Position numbers and translations under genes: made by a program
Notes under the pieces: generated by a model
Seen by the model: only the letters and a program-made list of their open reading frames with translations
Told to the model about the DNA's origin: nothing
The model's database searches: none
In this document: piece by piece, positions 8,261-17,300 of the stretch
Layout: every line of letters starts with the position of its first letter
Numbering within the stretch: the first letter of the stretch is position 1
Assembly: GCA_947177775.1 (NCBI GenBank)
Contig: CAMWVS010000016.1
Location: 1-53,793, forward strand
Source of the DNA: an uncultured Prevotella sp.
GTDB taxonomy: Bacteria; Bacteroidota; Bacteroidia; Bacteroidales; Bacteroidaceae
Length of the DNA stretch: 53,793 nt
Direction of reading: 5' to 3'

Positions 8261-9442
8261 TCATACCGTCACCGCAGCGTCGGCGGCCAGCTGCTGGTAG
8301 ATGGTCAGTCCGAAATGGGGAGTGACGGCATAGATATGCTCCATGATGGCAGCAAGGTTGTGCTCATAAGGCACCCACTCCTTGTCATGAACAAAGAAAT
8401 AGAACTCTACGGGCAGACCTGTGGAAGTGGGTTCAAGCTGGCGGACCATAAGCGTCATCTTCGCATTGACCATCGGATTGGCCGCGAGATAACGTTCCAC
8501 ATAATTGCGGAACAGAGTGAGATTGACCACGCCTGGCTTTATTTCCTTTTCCGTGAAATACTTCTTCTCTATCAACCGGGCTTTCAGAACGTCGTCAACG
8601 GGGCGTATGCTCCGGAAGTCATAGAACACACGGCGCTTCACGCGGCGTCCCGGGCTGCCCTGCATGCCTATCCAGTTCTGGAATGAATCGTCCACGAGCG
8701 TCTGCGGCGTGACTGTGACGATGGTGTTGTCGAAGTTCCGTACCTTCACCGTCGTCAGCGTTATGTCTTCCACATTGCCGTCCACACCTGATTTCGGCAC
8801 CGTTATCCAGTCGCCTTTGTGCAACATGTCGTTGCTCGTGAGGCGTATTCCGGCCACCAGTCCGGATATGGTGTCCTTGAAAACGAGCATCATTATGGCC
8901 GACGTAGCACCGAGTCCGGCAAACAGCGTGGCCGGGTTCTTGTTGATGACAATGGCTACGACCACGATGACGGCTATAAAGATAATCAATATCTTCAGCA
9001 CACCACAGAAAGAATGAAAATACTGGTGCATGGCCGAACGCTTGCCTTTGCCCAGCTGCTGAAGCGAGTCAATCAGGACGATGGCCAGCCGGACGGACAT
9101 TACGGTGATATAGACGGCCGTGATACGGGCAATCACTTCCCTGACAACAAGATACTGGCTGAACACCATCGGCAGCAGCACCCATATCACCACAGCGGGT
9201 GCAATCTGACTGGCCGATGTCAGCACGCGGTCGCTCAGCAGGATGTCGTCCCACGTATTCTTTGTCTTGGCCGTAATCTTTAGCACCAGCGGCTTGAGGA
9301 TTTTACGGAACAGGATGCCGGCGAGCGCAGAAAGCACAACGGCGATAATGACAAGCAAGATGTGGCGCACCACAGGAACGGTATTGCCGGTGAGCCCGGA
9401 CGCCTCGATAAGGCTGTCCACGTAGATTGAAATCGTCTTCAT
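8261..9442 (-). CDS. MscS-family mechanosensitive ion channel
   Basis: This 393-residue inner-membrane channel releases solutes on osmotic downshift. Hydrophobic segments lie at about 22-46, 72-98, 100-116 and 150-180. The last leads into the pore-helix region FAGLGATSAIMMLVFKDTISG, followed by the MscS beta domain (KGDWITVPKSGVDGNVEDITLTTVKVRNFDN). The C-terminal part resembles the YbdG-like branch (VKRRVFYDFRSIRPVD). It is the last gene of a leftward block after dacB, 101 bp downstream of it, with no promoter of its own that I can see. Confidence 0.9.
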   Translation of the reverse strand: MKTISIYVDSLIEASGLTGNTVPVVRHILLVIIAVVLSALAGILFRKILKPLVLKITAKTKNTWDDILLSDRVLTSASQIAPAVVIWVLLPMVFSQYLVVREVIARITAVYITVMSVRLAIVLIDSLQQLGKGKRSAMHQYFHSFCGVLKILIIFIAVIVVVAIVINKNPATLFAGLGATSAIMMLVFKDTISGLVAGIRLTSNDMLHKGDWITVPKSGVDGNVEDITLTTVKVRNFDNTIVTVTPQTLVDDSFQNWIGMQGSPGRRVKRRVFYDFRSIRPVDDVLKARLIEKKYFTEKEIKPGVVNLTLFRNYVERYLAANPMVNAKMTLMVRQLEPTSTGLPVEFYFFVHDKEWVPYEHNLAAIMEHIYAVTPHFGLTIYQQLAADAAVTV

Positions 9443-9543
9443 AATATTCTGGTGATTAATGGGAATTAAAATGATAATGGCGGGCGGACCATATACATAC
9501 GGTCAAACGGACGTAACAGCATTGCTCACTGGTCATGCCACGG

Positions 9544-10824
9544 CTACGGTTCGCATAGAGCCGAGCAGACGCGGTCCTGAAAAGCCCGTCCGTTGCGACC
9601 GTGCATTACGCCTTGATTGATTATTGCGAAACACAACAGATGGCCGTTGGCGGCCGTACAATAGCCGGCCAGCGAACTGATGCCCGTCAGCGTGCCGGTC
9701 TTGGCTTTGACATTGCCTTCGGTGAAACTGCCGTGCATGCGCTTGGCCAGCGTACCGTCCTGTCCTGCTACGGGCAACGAGGGGAGCAGGTGAAGATAGA
9801 TATCCGTGTTCCGATAGGCATAGCGCAGAAGCCGCACTTCGAGTTCGGCCGACACATAATTATATAGTGAGAGTCCGCTGCCGTCGGCTATCTTATAGCT
9901 GTTTCCGTCAAGCCCCGTCCTGCCTATCATCCGCCGTATGACGGAGCGGGCATGGGATGCGCGGGCCGGCCGGCGGCCGTCAGCAGCAGCAATCTGATAG
10001 AACATCGCTTCGGCCGAGAGATTGTCGCTGTCCTTCATCATCCGCATGAGAACCTGGTCGATGGTGTGAAACCGCGTGCATACGATGTAAGCACCGTCCG
10101 GCAGAGCCTCCTCCGTCAGGTAAGCATCCACCGTCACCCCAGCCTCGCGCAGTTCCTCGGCCAGCCGCTCTGCGAATCTGTCCTTGCGGGAGATGAGCAA
10201 CGGCGAGAGCACAGGATTGTCGTCATCCCAGCACCATCCCTCGCCAAGCCTGTCAGCGTCCTTCATCGACTTGTCGGCCACGATGCGCCCGCGTATTGTG
10301 TCGACACCCATCTGGCGTACGGATTCCACGAAAGCCTTCATGTCATCACTGTTGAACAGCGGGTCGAAACCGCCCACACACCACACATCGCCCGTCAGCG
10401 TGCCGTTGTCAATCGCGCCGGTGTAATAGAGTGACGTGCGCAGCTGGTAGGAACCGCCAAGCCGGTCGATCGCCGCGATTGCCGTAACGACTTTCATCGT
10501 CGATGCCGGACGCATCATCTGTCGCTCATTATGACGGAAGATTGTGCTGTCGGCCGTCAGGTCATAGACCATCATGCCAACCTGCGATGTCTCAAACATG
10601 CTGTTCTCCAACAGCCGTCCGATGCGAGCCTGAACACTCTGCGGCCACGGCAGCGACAAATCGACGGCGACGGTGTCAGCCGCCAGTGCGTCACAAGTCA
10701 GCGAATCGGCCTCAGCTCCTGTCTCCCCTGTCTCGTCCGGCAACGGATGCTGCGCCATGAGCGCAGTACAGGCCAACAGTGCCGGAAGCAGGAAGATATA
10801 TCGAAGTAAATCAGTTCTTTTCAT
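9544..10824 (-). CDS. dacB: D-alanyl-D-alanine carboxypeptidase/endopeptidase (PBP4)
   Basis: This periplasmic enzyme of the S13 peptidase family trims or cleaves peptidoglycan cross-links. I chose the ATG at 10824 because it opens a clean signal peptide (MKRTDLLRYIFLLPALLACTALMAQ); an ATG six codons earlier is possible. The penicillin-binding motifs are S108-T-M-K111, SDN within MKDSDNLSAEAMFYQ, and KTGT near the C-terminus. The length of 426 residues is usual for Bacteroidetes PBP4. A well-formed promoter lies about 50 bp upstream, so it can be expressed apart from the PAP2 and epimerase genes. Confidence 0.93.
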   Translation of the reverse strand: MKRTDLLRYIFLLPALLACTALMAQHPLPDETGETGAEADSLTCDALAADTVAVDLSLPWPQSVQARIGRLLENSMFETSQVGMMVYDLTADSTIFRHNERQMMRPASTMKVVTAIAAIDRLGGSYQLRTSLYYTGAIDNGTLTGDVWCVGGFDPLFNSDDMKAFVESVRQMGVDTIRGRIVADKSMKDADRLGEGWCWDDDNPVLSPLLISRKDRFAERLAEELREAGVTVDAYLTEEALPDGAYIVCTRFHTIDQVLMRMMKDSDNLSAEAMFYQIAAADGRRPARASHARSVIRRMIGRTGLDGNSYKIADGSGLSLYNYVSAELEVRLLRYAYRNTDIYLHLLPSLPVAGQDGTLAKRMHGSFTEGNVKAKTGTLTGISSLAGYCTAANGHLLCFAIINQGVMHGRNGRAFQDRVCSALCEP

Positions 10825-10874
10825 CTGATATATATATAACAATGTATTGATTGCCGAGTGCGGCCTACCTTCTG

Positions 10875-10906
10875 CAAAGGTATCAAATCATTCTGTAACA
10901 GCCAAA
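10875..10906 (-). promoter_or_regulatory. Promoter of dacB
   Basis: Read on the minus strand: TTTG (10906-10903), a 20-bp spacer, then TACCTTTG (10882-10875). This is the full Bacteroidetes -33/-7 pattern. Confidence 0.75.
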
Positions 10907-10938
10907 TTCCAGTATCTTAAAGAATGTGACTGTCCTCC

Positions 10939-11907
10939 TCATTCCTTCCCGACCCATCGAGTATAGAACACGTGGAGCGCGGCATATATAATCACGGCCG
11001 ATATCCATCCGGCCAAAACGTCAATGGCATAGTGGGCATAAATGTATACCGTCGAGAGACAGAGAAGGACATAAAGCGGCGTAAGCCAATAGAGCAGGCG
11101 GCGGTTGCGTGACGCCCACGCAAGGATCATGAGAATCGTGCTCACGCCCACGTGGCTGCTGGGAAACGCCGCCGTAGGACGTTCGCCGGCTTCATGGGCC
11201 TCACGCACCATATCATAGAAGAAGCCACCGCTCCATCCCGGTGTCGCCAAGGCTGCGGTGTGGTCGGCGAAATAGTGGCCGATATCGGGGAAAGAACCCG
11301 CGGCAATCCTGTCAAGCCCAACCGCCTCATAATAGTATTGAGGACCGGCTACGGGCACGAAGATATATATCACGTAGTAGATGAAGAACGAGGTGAGGAC
11401 GATGAACGACGCGCGGCCGAACTGTTCATATCTCCACACGAAGAAGAACAGGGTCACGAGGGCAATCATGGGATAGTAGGCCGTATATCCGAGACACATC
11501 AGCTCGCTGAACACGGCATTCCCGCATTTCTCCGCAAAGAGCAACGAGGGCTGACATCCGAACAGCGTCTGTTCATAACGGGCGAAGACATGATCGAGAT
11601 TGGAGAACATCCGGTTGAACTCATACGTGTCGGGATACCACCACGAGAGCAACGCCATCTGCGCAACAATGCGGCACAGGCGTGTGAAACGGCAGGGAAC
11701 CATCCTGTAGACGGCCCACAGCGCGACCGTCATCGCCACAATCTGCACCCGTCCCCACAGCATAGCCACCGGGTCGGCGAGCTTTGTGTAGGTCAAAAGC
11801 ATGAGCAACAGGGTGAATACGAGATAGCCCATCACGGCCCACTCCAAGGCAAACAGTCCTTTCGCGGGCTTTTTCTCTATCCTAAAAAGAGTCTTTATAA
11901 AGTTCAC
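10939..11907 (-). CDS. PAP2/Aur1-like membrane phosphotransferase or phosphatase
   Basis: This 322-residue integral membrane protein has about six hydrophobic segments (near 27-47, 50-70, 78-95, 150-195, 255-275 and 280-312). It carries the late PAP2 motifs AAFPSSHVGVST and YAHYAIDVLAG, which supply the two catalytic His residues and an Asp, and VPVAGPQYYYEA before them. The classical KxxxxxxRP motif is missing, as in the Aur1/sphingolipid synthase branch, which moves a phospho-headgroup onto ceramide. The neighbouring reductase-like gene 72 bp upstream makes a role in sphingolipid or other envelope lipid synthesis plausible, but this is inference. A plain lipid phosphatase is the alternative. 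Confidence 0.75.
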   Translation of the reverse strand: MNFIKTLFRIEKKPAKGLFALEWAVMGYLVFTLLLMLLTYTKLADPVAMLWGRVQIVAMTVALWAVYRMVPCRFTRLCRIVAQMALLSWWYPDTYEFNRMFSNLDHVFARYEQTLFGCQPSLLFAEKCGNAVFSELMCLGYTAYYPMIALVTLFFFVWRYEQFGRASFIVLTSFFIYYVIYIFVPVAGPQYYYEAVGLDRIAAGSFPDIGHYFADHTAALATPGWSGGFFYDMVREAHEAGERPTAAFPSSHVGVSTILMILAWASRNRRLLYWLTPLYVLLCLSTVYIYAHYAIDVLAGWISAVIIYAALHVFYTRWVGKE

Positions 11908-11979
11908 GTTTCTATTTCTAAATTATTAATTCCAAATTATCAGTTATCTCCAGATAACTCATAATCCGCAACTCACAAA

Positions 11980-12972
11980 TCACAACCATCCGTTCTCCAG
12001 ATACCATCTTACCGTCAGCTTCACGCCCCGTTCGAGGTCATACTGCGGCCGGTAGCCCAGCTCTTCGATGGCCGGACGGATGTCGCAGCGCCAGTTCCGC
12101 TGCCTCATGATGTTATACTTATCGTTGTTGAGGGCGGATATCTGTCCCGTCATGCGGCCGACATACTCTCCGAAGAAAGTAACGACGCGCAGCACCCATA
12201 TCGGCGCCTTGACGCGCAGGAGCCACGGCCGGCCCAGTTCGCGGCGAATAAGGTCGCTGAACGTGCGTGAGGAATATACCCGTCCGTCGCTGAGAAAATA
12301 CTTCCGTCCGTTCCGTCCGCGTTCGATGGCAAGGAAAACGGCCTGCACAACGTCCTCTACATAGACAAAGGTGAGGTCCTGCGGCTTGTATCCGACTGAG
12401 AAATCGGTATGTCCCTTGATGCTCTTGGCCATCAGAAAATAGTCCCGTTCGCGCGGTCCGTAGACTCCGGTCGGCCTCAACGTCACACAGGGGAAGTCCT
12501 TCAGCGAGTCAAGAAAGCGCTCGCTCTCCAGCTTGCTGCGTCCATAGGCGGTGTTGGGCTGCGGCGTGTCGGTTTCCATGATTTCGCCGTATGGCTGCGT
12601 TTCGCGCACCGGACCGTAGACGCTGAGACTGCTCACGTAGACAAAGCGGCGCAGGGGCATCTCCGTGTCCCGCAGGGCGTTCACGAGATTGCGCGTCCCT
12701 TCGGTGTTGATGCGGAAGAAATCGTCGGCATGGAGACATTTGGTGGCCCCGGCGGCATGGACAACATAGTCGAAACTGAGTCCCCGCAGCTGTCCGACCA
12801 TCTCCTCGCGGCTGTCGAGATTGAGTTCCACGAAATGAATCCGCGGGTCCGTGAGATACTTGCGGCTGCTCGTCCGGCGCACTGCCGCCCAGACTTCCAT
12901 GCCCCGCCGCAAGGCTTCACTGACAATGAAACTGCCGATAAAACCGCTCGCTCCTGTGATAAGAATGTTCAT
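11980..12972 (-). CDS. NAD(P)-dependent epimerase/dehydratase-family reductase
   Basis: This 330-residue extended short-chain dehydrogenase has the nucleotide-binding loop TGASGFIGSFI at residues 6-16, an HAAG block near 71, and the catalytic YxxxK in AYGRSKLESE. Family members act on nucleotide sugars, but some Bacteroides proteins of this annotation act as 3-ketosphinganine reductases (reported for BT_0972). The next gene downstream is an Aur1/PAP2-like membrane protein, so a sphingolipid step is an attractive reading. I cannot separate the two from the sequence alone. It is the first gene of the leftward block and has its own promoter 20 bp upstream. Confidence 0.75.
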   Translation of the reverse strand: MNILITGASGFIGSFIVSEALRRGMEVWAAVRRTSSRKYLTDPRIHFVELNLDSREEMVGQLRGLSFDYVVHAAGATKCLHADDFFRINTEGTRNLVNALRDTEMPLRRFVYVSSLSVYGPVRETQPYGEIMETDTPQPNTAYGRSKLESERFLDSLKDFPCVTLRPTGVYGPRERDYFLMAKSIKGHTDFSVGYKPQDLTFVYVEDVVQAVFLAIERGRNGRKYFLSDGRVYSSRTFSDLIRRELGRPWLLRVKAPIWVLRVVTFFGEYVGRMTGQISALNNDKYNIMRQRNWRCDIRPAIEELGYRPQYDLERGVKLTVRWYLENGWL

Positions 12973-12991
12973 AAGTGTTACATTTTGGCTA

Positions 12992-12999
12992 CAAAGGTA
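12992..12999 (-). promoter_or_regulatory. Promoter -7 box of the epimerase block
   Basis: TACCTTTG on the minus strand, about 20 bp before the ATG at 12972, gives a very short leader. Confidence 0.65.
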
Positions 13000-13052
13000 C
13001 GATTTTAAAATAAATTATTACTCCCCAACGGCCAAAATACGGATTTATTTTG

Positions 13053-13060
13053 TTACTTTG
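13053..13060 (+). promoter_or_regulatory. Probable promoter -7 box of rnr
   Basis: TTACTTTG, one base off TAnnTTTG, lies 107 bp before the rnr start. The leader is GC-rich with several possible short stems. Confidence 0.4.
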
Positions 13061-13167
13061 CAAGAGGATGGCCACCCACCGCCATAACACGGCGGAGGCC
13101 TGCCCGTCCGGCGACGGAGCCCTTACGGGCGGCCGACGGACGATTATTAACTAAACAACGGAATTTT

Positions 13168-15375
13168 ATGGGAAAGAAAAAAGGAGGCAAACTTCTGTCA
13201 AAGAATCAGGTCAGCGAGGCGCTGCAGAAATTCTTTCAGACAAGGCCGAACGAGACTTTCAGTTTCAAACAGATATTCAAGGCGCTCAAGTTCACCACCC
13301 ACCCGCTGAAGATGCTGGCCATCGACACGATGGAGGAAATGGCGTGGGACGACTTTCTGACGCGCGTCAGCGACAACAGCTACCGTCTCAACACCGCCAC
13401 TCAGGTTCAGGAGGGCCGTTTCCGCCGCAAGGCGAATGGCAAAAACAGCTTCATTCCCGACGACGGCGGGCTGCCGGTCTTCGTGGCTGAACGCAACTCG
13501 ATGTGGGCGCTTGACGGCGACCGAGTTCAGGTGACGTTCATGGCACGCCGCCAGAAGCACATCCGCGAAGCCATGGTGACGGCCATCATCAAGCGCGCCC
13601 ACGACACGATGGTCGGCAAACTGCGAGTGGAGGACGAGCTGGCCTTCCTCGTGACGCAGGACAACATCTTCGCCAACGACATCATCATACCCAAGAACAA
13701 GCTCAAAGGCGGAAAGACCGACCAGAAGGCCGTAGTCCGCGTCGTGCGCTGGCCGGACGACAACCACCGCAACATCATCGGCGAGGTCATCGACGTGCTT
13801 GGCGAACAGGGCGACAACGACGTCGAGATGCACGCCATTCTGGCCCAATACGGACTGCCCTACCGCTATCCGCGCGAGGTTGAGGAGGCAGCGGAGAAGA
13901 TTCCGGCCGAGATTACGCCCGAGGATATCGCCGAGCGCGAGGACTTCCGTGGCGTCTTCACGTGCACCATCGACCCGCACGACGCCAAGGACTTTGACGA
14001 CGCGCTGAGCATAAGACGTCTCGAAGACGCCGACAACAAAGGTCTGTGGGAGGTCGGTGTCCATATAGCCGACGTATCCCACTATGTCACCGAAGGCTCC
14101 GTCATCGACAAGGAGGCCGTCAAGCGCGCCACGAGCATCTATCTCGTAGACCGCACGATACCGATGCTGCCCGAACGGCTCTGCAACTTCATCTGCTCGC
14201 TGCGCCCCGACGAGGACAAACTGGCCTACTCCGTCATCTTCGTCATGGACGAGGAAGGCGAGGTCCGCAGCTGGCATCTGGCCCATACCGTCATCCGCAG
14301 CCAGCGCCGCTATGCCTACGAGGAGGTGCAGACGATTCTCGAACAGAACGGTGTCAAGGACGGAACGGGCGAGCCCGCACCCGCTCCGGGACCGGACGGC
14401 TACACCGGCGACAATGCCGCAGAGCTGATCCAGCTCGACCGGCTGGCCAAGAAGCTGCGTGCGGCAAGGTTCAGGAACGGCGCGGTCAAGTTCGACCGTG
14501 AGGAGCTGCGCTTCGACATTGACGGGACAGGAAAGCCAACGCGCTGCTATTTCAAGAAGTCGAAGGACGCCAACAAGCTCATCGAGGAGTTCATGCTCCT
14601 GGCCAACCGGACCGTTGCCGAGAGCATAGGACGTGTAAAGAAGGGCCAGAAGGCAAAGACGCTGCCCTACCGAATCCACGACCAGCCGGACCCGACAAAG
14701 CTGGAGACGCTGCGGACGTTCGTCGTCAAGTTCGGATATAAGATGAAGACGGCCGGAACGCGAGGCGCCATATCGAAGAGCCTCAACACCCTTCTTGACG
14801 AGTGCGCCGGACGTAAGGAGCAGAAGCTCATTGAGATTGTGGCCCTCAGGGCGATGATGAAAGCGAAATACAGTGTCCACAACATCGGCCACTACGGTCT
14901 GGCGTTCGACCACTACACCCATTTCACCTCGCCCATACGCCGCTATCCCGACACGATGGTCCACCGGCTTCTCACCCGCTATCAGCAGGGCGGCCGCTCG
15001 GCCAACAAGGAACACTACGAGGAGCTCTGCGAGCACAGCAGCGAGATGGAACAGATTGCCCAGAACGCTGAGCGCGACTCCATAAAATATAAGATGGTGG
15101 AGTTCATGTCCGACAAGCTGGGAGAGGTCTTCGACGCCCACATCAGCGGCATCCAGAGCTACGGAATCTACTGTGAGATTGACGAGAACCACTGTGAGGG
15201 CATGGTGTCGCTCCATGACCTTGATGACGACTACTACGATTTCGACGAAAAAAACTACTGTCTCGTCGGGCGCCGCCATCACCACACCTACCAGCTTGGA
15301 GACCCCGTGCGCATCAAAGTGGCCAAAGCCAACATCGAGAAGAAACAGCTCGACTTCGTCATCGCCAAAGAGTGA
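13168..15375 (+). CDS. rnr: Ribonuclease R (RNB-family 3'-5' exoribonuclease)
   Basis: This 735-residue cytoplasmic exoribonuclease degrades structured RNA and takes part in rRNA and tmRNA quality control. In order it has a basic N-terminus, a winged-helix domain (about 12-75), cold-shock OB folds (about 80-245), the RNB catalytic domain with the Asp cluster in CTIDPHDAKDFDDALSI, the DRTIPMLPERLCN block, HFTSPIRRYPD near the end of the RNB domain, and a C-terminal S1 domain (AHISGIQSYGIYCEI). The spacing matches bacterial VacB/RNase R. It is monocistronic. A 22-bp repeat array sits just after the stop. Confidence 0.95.
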   Translation: MGKKKGGKLLSKNQVSEALQKFFQTRPNETFSFKQIFKALKFTTHPLKMLAIDTMEEMAWDDFLTRVSDNSYRLNTATQVQEGRFRRKANGKNSFIPDDGGLPVFVAERNSMWALDGDRVQVTFMARRQKHIREAMVTAIIKRAHDTMVGKLRVEDELAFLVTQDNIFANDIIIPKNKLKGGKTDQKAVVRVVRWPDDNHRNIIGEVIDVLGEQGDNDVEMHAILAQYGLPYRYPREVEEAAEKIPAEITPEDIAEREDFRGVFTCTIDPHDAKDFDDALSIRRLEDADNKGLWEVGVHIADVSHYVTEGSVIDKEAVKRATSIYLVDRTIPMLPERLCNFICSLRPDEDKLAYSVIFVMDEEGEVRSWHLAHTVIRSQRRYAYEEVQTILEQNGVKDGTGEPAPAPGPDGYTGDNAAELIQLDRLAKKLRAARFRNGAVKFDREELRFDIDGTGKPTRCYFKKSKDANKLIEEFMLLANRTVAESIGRVKKGQKAKTLPYRIHDQPDPTKLETLRTFVVKFGYKMKTAGTRGAISKSLNTLLDECAGRKEQKLIEIVALRAMMKAKYSVHNIGHYGLAFDHYTHFTSPIRRYPDTMVHRLLTRYQQGGRSANKEHYEELCEHSSEMEQIAQNAERDSIKYKMVEFMSDKLGEVFDAHISGIQSYGIYCEIDENHCEGMVSLHDLDDDYYDFDEKNYCLVGRRHHHTYQLGDPVRIKVAKANIEKKQLDFVIAKE

Positions 15376-15422
15376 CGCAAGACATTTTCAGGAACAAAGG
15401 CCTTGTTAAATCATGTAACGGT

Positions 15423-15510
15423 GTTACACGGCCCGTGTAACACCGTTACATGAGCCGCGTAATATCGTTACATGGGCCGTGTAACAGTGTTACGCGGCCC
15501 GTGTAATAAA
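15423..15510. repeat. Four 22-bp tandem dyad repeats (locus A)
   Basis: Units start at 15423, 15445, 15467 and 15489. Each begins GTTAC, ends GTAAC or GTAAT, and is followed by a 3-bp spacer. Unit 1 is a perfect dyad: GTTACACG, GCC, CGTGTAAC. A partial unit precedes the first. The same family forms a second array at 50026-50135. The rest of the 15376-15683 gap holds only the promoter of the next gene. Confidence 0.9.
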
Positions 15511-15604
15511 AGCTGTTTTTATCTATTCCATTGCCTAAATGGGATAGCCGTGCGTTTTACTAACATTTTGCACTTTATACAACTGTTTTTACAGATATAT
15601 TTGT

Positions 15605-15612
15605 TATTTTTG
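15605..15612 (+). promoter_or_regulatory. Promoter -7 box
   Basis: TATTTTTG, 72 bp before the ATG at 15684, fits TAnnTTTG. Confidence 0.55.
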
Positions 15613-15683
15613 CAATCCGTAGCTGACGGTTCGGCAAAAACGAGCCAGCCGGATGCCACGAAAATAACAAACCAAATCAGCAA

Positions 15684-17132
15684 ATGACAAAACAATTACA
15701 CCGCATCACTCTGGCCGTAGCCGCACTGCTCATGACGTTCGTCGGCAGCGCCGTGGCAACGCCGAATGTCGTCATCACACCGGAACAGCTGACCGAGGAC
15801 AACCTCGTGGCCATCAACCGGACGACGGCCGTATTTAAATTCACCGTTGAAGCGACCGACCTTCCCTCCGACGCTCCAATCTATCTCACCGGAGGCGACG
15901 CCGCGTTCACCCTCAGCCACTACATCATTCCGGCAGGAACGTCGACAACGGAAATAATCCTGAGCGTCACTCCCACCACAATGGGAACCCACAAGGGCGG
16001 CATTACATTCGATTTCGACGCCATCAATCCCGAGCTGAATCAAGGATATACGTTCACGACCAAGGCATACGACCCTGACCATCTGCCCGTCGTCACGCTC
16101 AGCCAGACCGAGGTGACGCTCGAAGCGAAGGTCGGCGAACGCGCTGAGACAACCGTGAAACTGATGCCCGACCACTGTTTCGACTACATCAACGTCAAGG
16201 CCGGCGAGGCCGTAGGAACCGGCATCATCATTGGAAGCACGCTCTATCTGCCCAACGTTGACGAGCAGAACGTCCGTCTCACCTTCCAGCCGAAGACGGC
16301 GGGCACGGTGACGCAGACGTTCACGTTCACCACGCTGCTCGGCGAGCCCGTTGTGCTCACCGTGACGGGAAAGGCTACGGGCGAAGAAGAAACGGAAGAG
16401 AAAGAAGGCGACGAGTTCAAGCTGGACACGTCTGCACCGACAACATTTTATGAACAGGACTTCGAGACCGCAGAACGCAACAAGACGCTGTCCGTCAGCG
16501 GCTGGACCAACGTGGCCGAAAACGGCACACGGGCATGGTGGGGCTACGTGACAGAGGGCGACGACGCGTTCAAGGCTGCCAAGGCAACGCTCTACGACTC
16601 TAAGATAAGTGAGGCCGACGGAACGCCGGCGAGCATGCTCCTCGTCAGCCCCGCCCTCGACTACAGGAACGCAAAGAACCGCGTGCTGGCTTTCCGCCTC
16701 ATGGGACAGTTCCTCCACGAAGGTCAGGCCGAGACGCTCGACGTCTGTCTGATTGAAATGGTCGACGGTCAGCCGGCCGTCTATCCGATGGGCGGGTTCG
16801 GTATTCCTGCCAAGGAGGACGAAAGCGGAACATGGATTCCCTATGTGGTCGACATGAGTCTCGTTCCGGACATGCCCGACGTGTTCTTCATCGGCTTCCG
16901 CCTGTCGGCCGAACGCAGTTCCGCTTCTACTGCGACATACTATATCGACGATTTCAGCTGGGGCGTAGCCGAAACTCCTGACGGCATATCGTCCGTCACA
17001 ACCGATGCCTCAGGCGCGGCTGTATATAGTCTGCAAGGCATACGTGTGGCCGGCAACGCGTCGCAAGAGACGCTCCGCACGCTGGCCCCAGGCATATATA
17101 TCGTTGGAGGAAAGAAGGTTGTCGTTAGATGA
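15684..17132 (+). CDS. Secreted Ig-like/jelly-roll protein with C-terminal sorting-like tail
   Basis: This 482-residue protein has a signal peptide (residues 1-24, ending GSAVA/TPN). Two beta-sandwich, Ig-like segments (about 25-125 and 130-230) are followed by an acidic linker (GEEETEEKEGDE). A domain from about 250 to 430 looks like the choice-of-anchor J jelly-roll fold (FYEQDFETAE, SGWTNVAENG, LLVSPALDYRNAKN, YYIDDFSW). The last 35 residues (VYSLQGIRVAG to PGIYIVGGKKVVVR) resemble the C-terminal sorting domain of type IX secretion cargo or its Prevotella equivalent. It is probably exported to the surface. No catalytic motif was recognised and the target is unknown. It is monocistronic. 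Confidence 0.7.
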   Translation: MTKQLHRITLAVAALLMTFVGSAVATPNVVITPEQLTEDNLVAINRTTAVFKFTVEATDLPSDAPIYLTGGDAAFTLSHYIIPAGTSTTEIILSVTPTTMGTHKGGITFDFDAINPELNQGYTFTTKAYDPDHLPVVTLSQTEVTLEAKVGERAETTVKLMPDHCFDYINVKAGEAVGTGIIIGSTLYLPNVDEQNVRLTFQPKTAGTVTQTFTFTTLLGEPVVLTVTGKATGEEETEEKEGDEFKLDTSAPTTFYEQDFETAERNKTLSVSGWTNVAENGTRAWWGYVTEGDDAFKAAKATLYDSKISEADGTPASMLLVSPALDYRNAKNRVLAFRLMGQFLHEGQAETLDVCLIEMVDGQPAVYPMGGFGIPAKEDESGTWIPYVVDMSLVPDMPDVFFIGFRLSAERSSASTATYYIDDFSWGVAETPDGISSVTTDASGAAVYSLQGIRVAGNASQETLRTLAPGIYIVGGKKVVVR

Positions 17133-17249
17133 AGAAAGCGCCCCAGAACGGTTGCGCTGAGCCTTGTAGCGAGAAATATGTCACTACAAATCCTCTATAA
17201 CCGAGGCCGCATCAGAAAAATAGCACTACCATAACGCGACATACGGGAC

Positions 17250-17300
17250 AAGACGCAAAGACGCGAAGGATTCTTTTTATCCTCCGCGTCTTTGCGTCTT
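17250..17300. terminator. Palindromic repeat between convergent genes
   Basis: A 21-bp arm (17250-17270, beginning AAGACGCAAAGACGCG) pairs with 17280-17300 with one mismatch around a 9-nt T-rich loop. It separates the genes ending at 17132 (plus) and 17277 (minus). The right arm encodes the last residues of the minus gene. It is probably a repetitive palindrome used as a bidirectional terminator. Confidence 0.7.

Noticed and set aside
13198..15285. A 695-codon open frame antisense to rnr
   Set aside because: It mirrors RNase R codons in a GC-rich third-position pattern, shows no family motif, and rnr is a certain gene with intact domains.
15472..15687. A small 71-codon gene before the secreted jelly-roll protein
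   Set aside because: It starts inside the 22-bp repeat array and runs through the promoter of the next gene.
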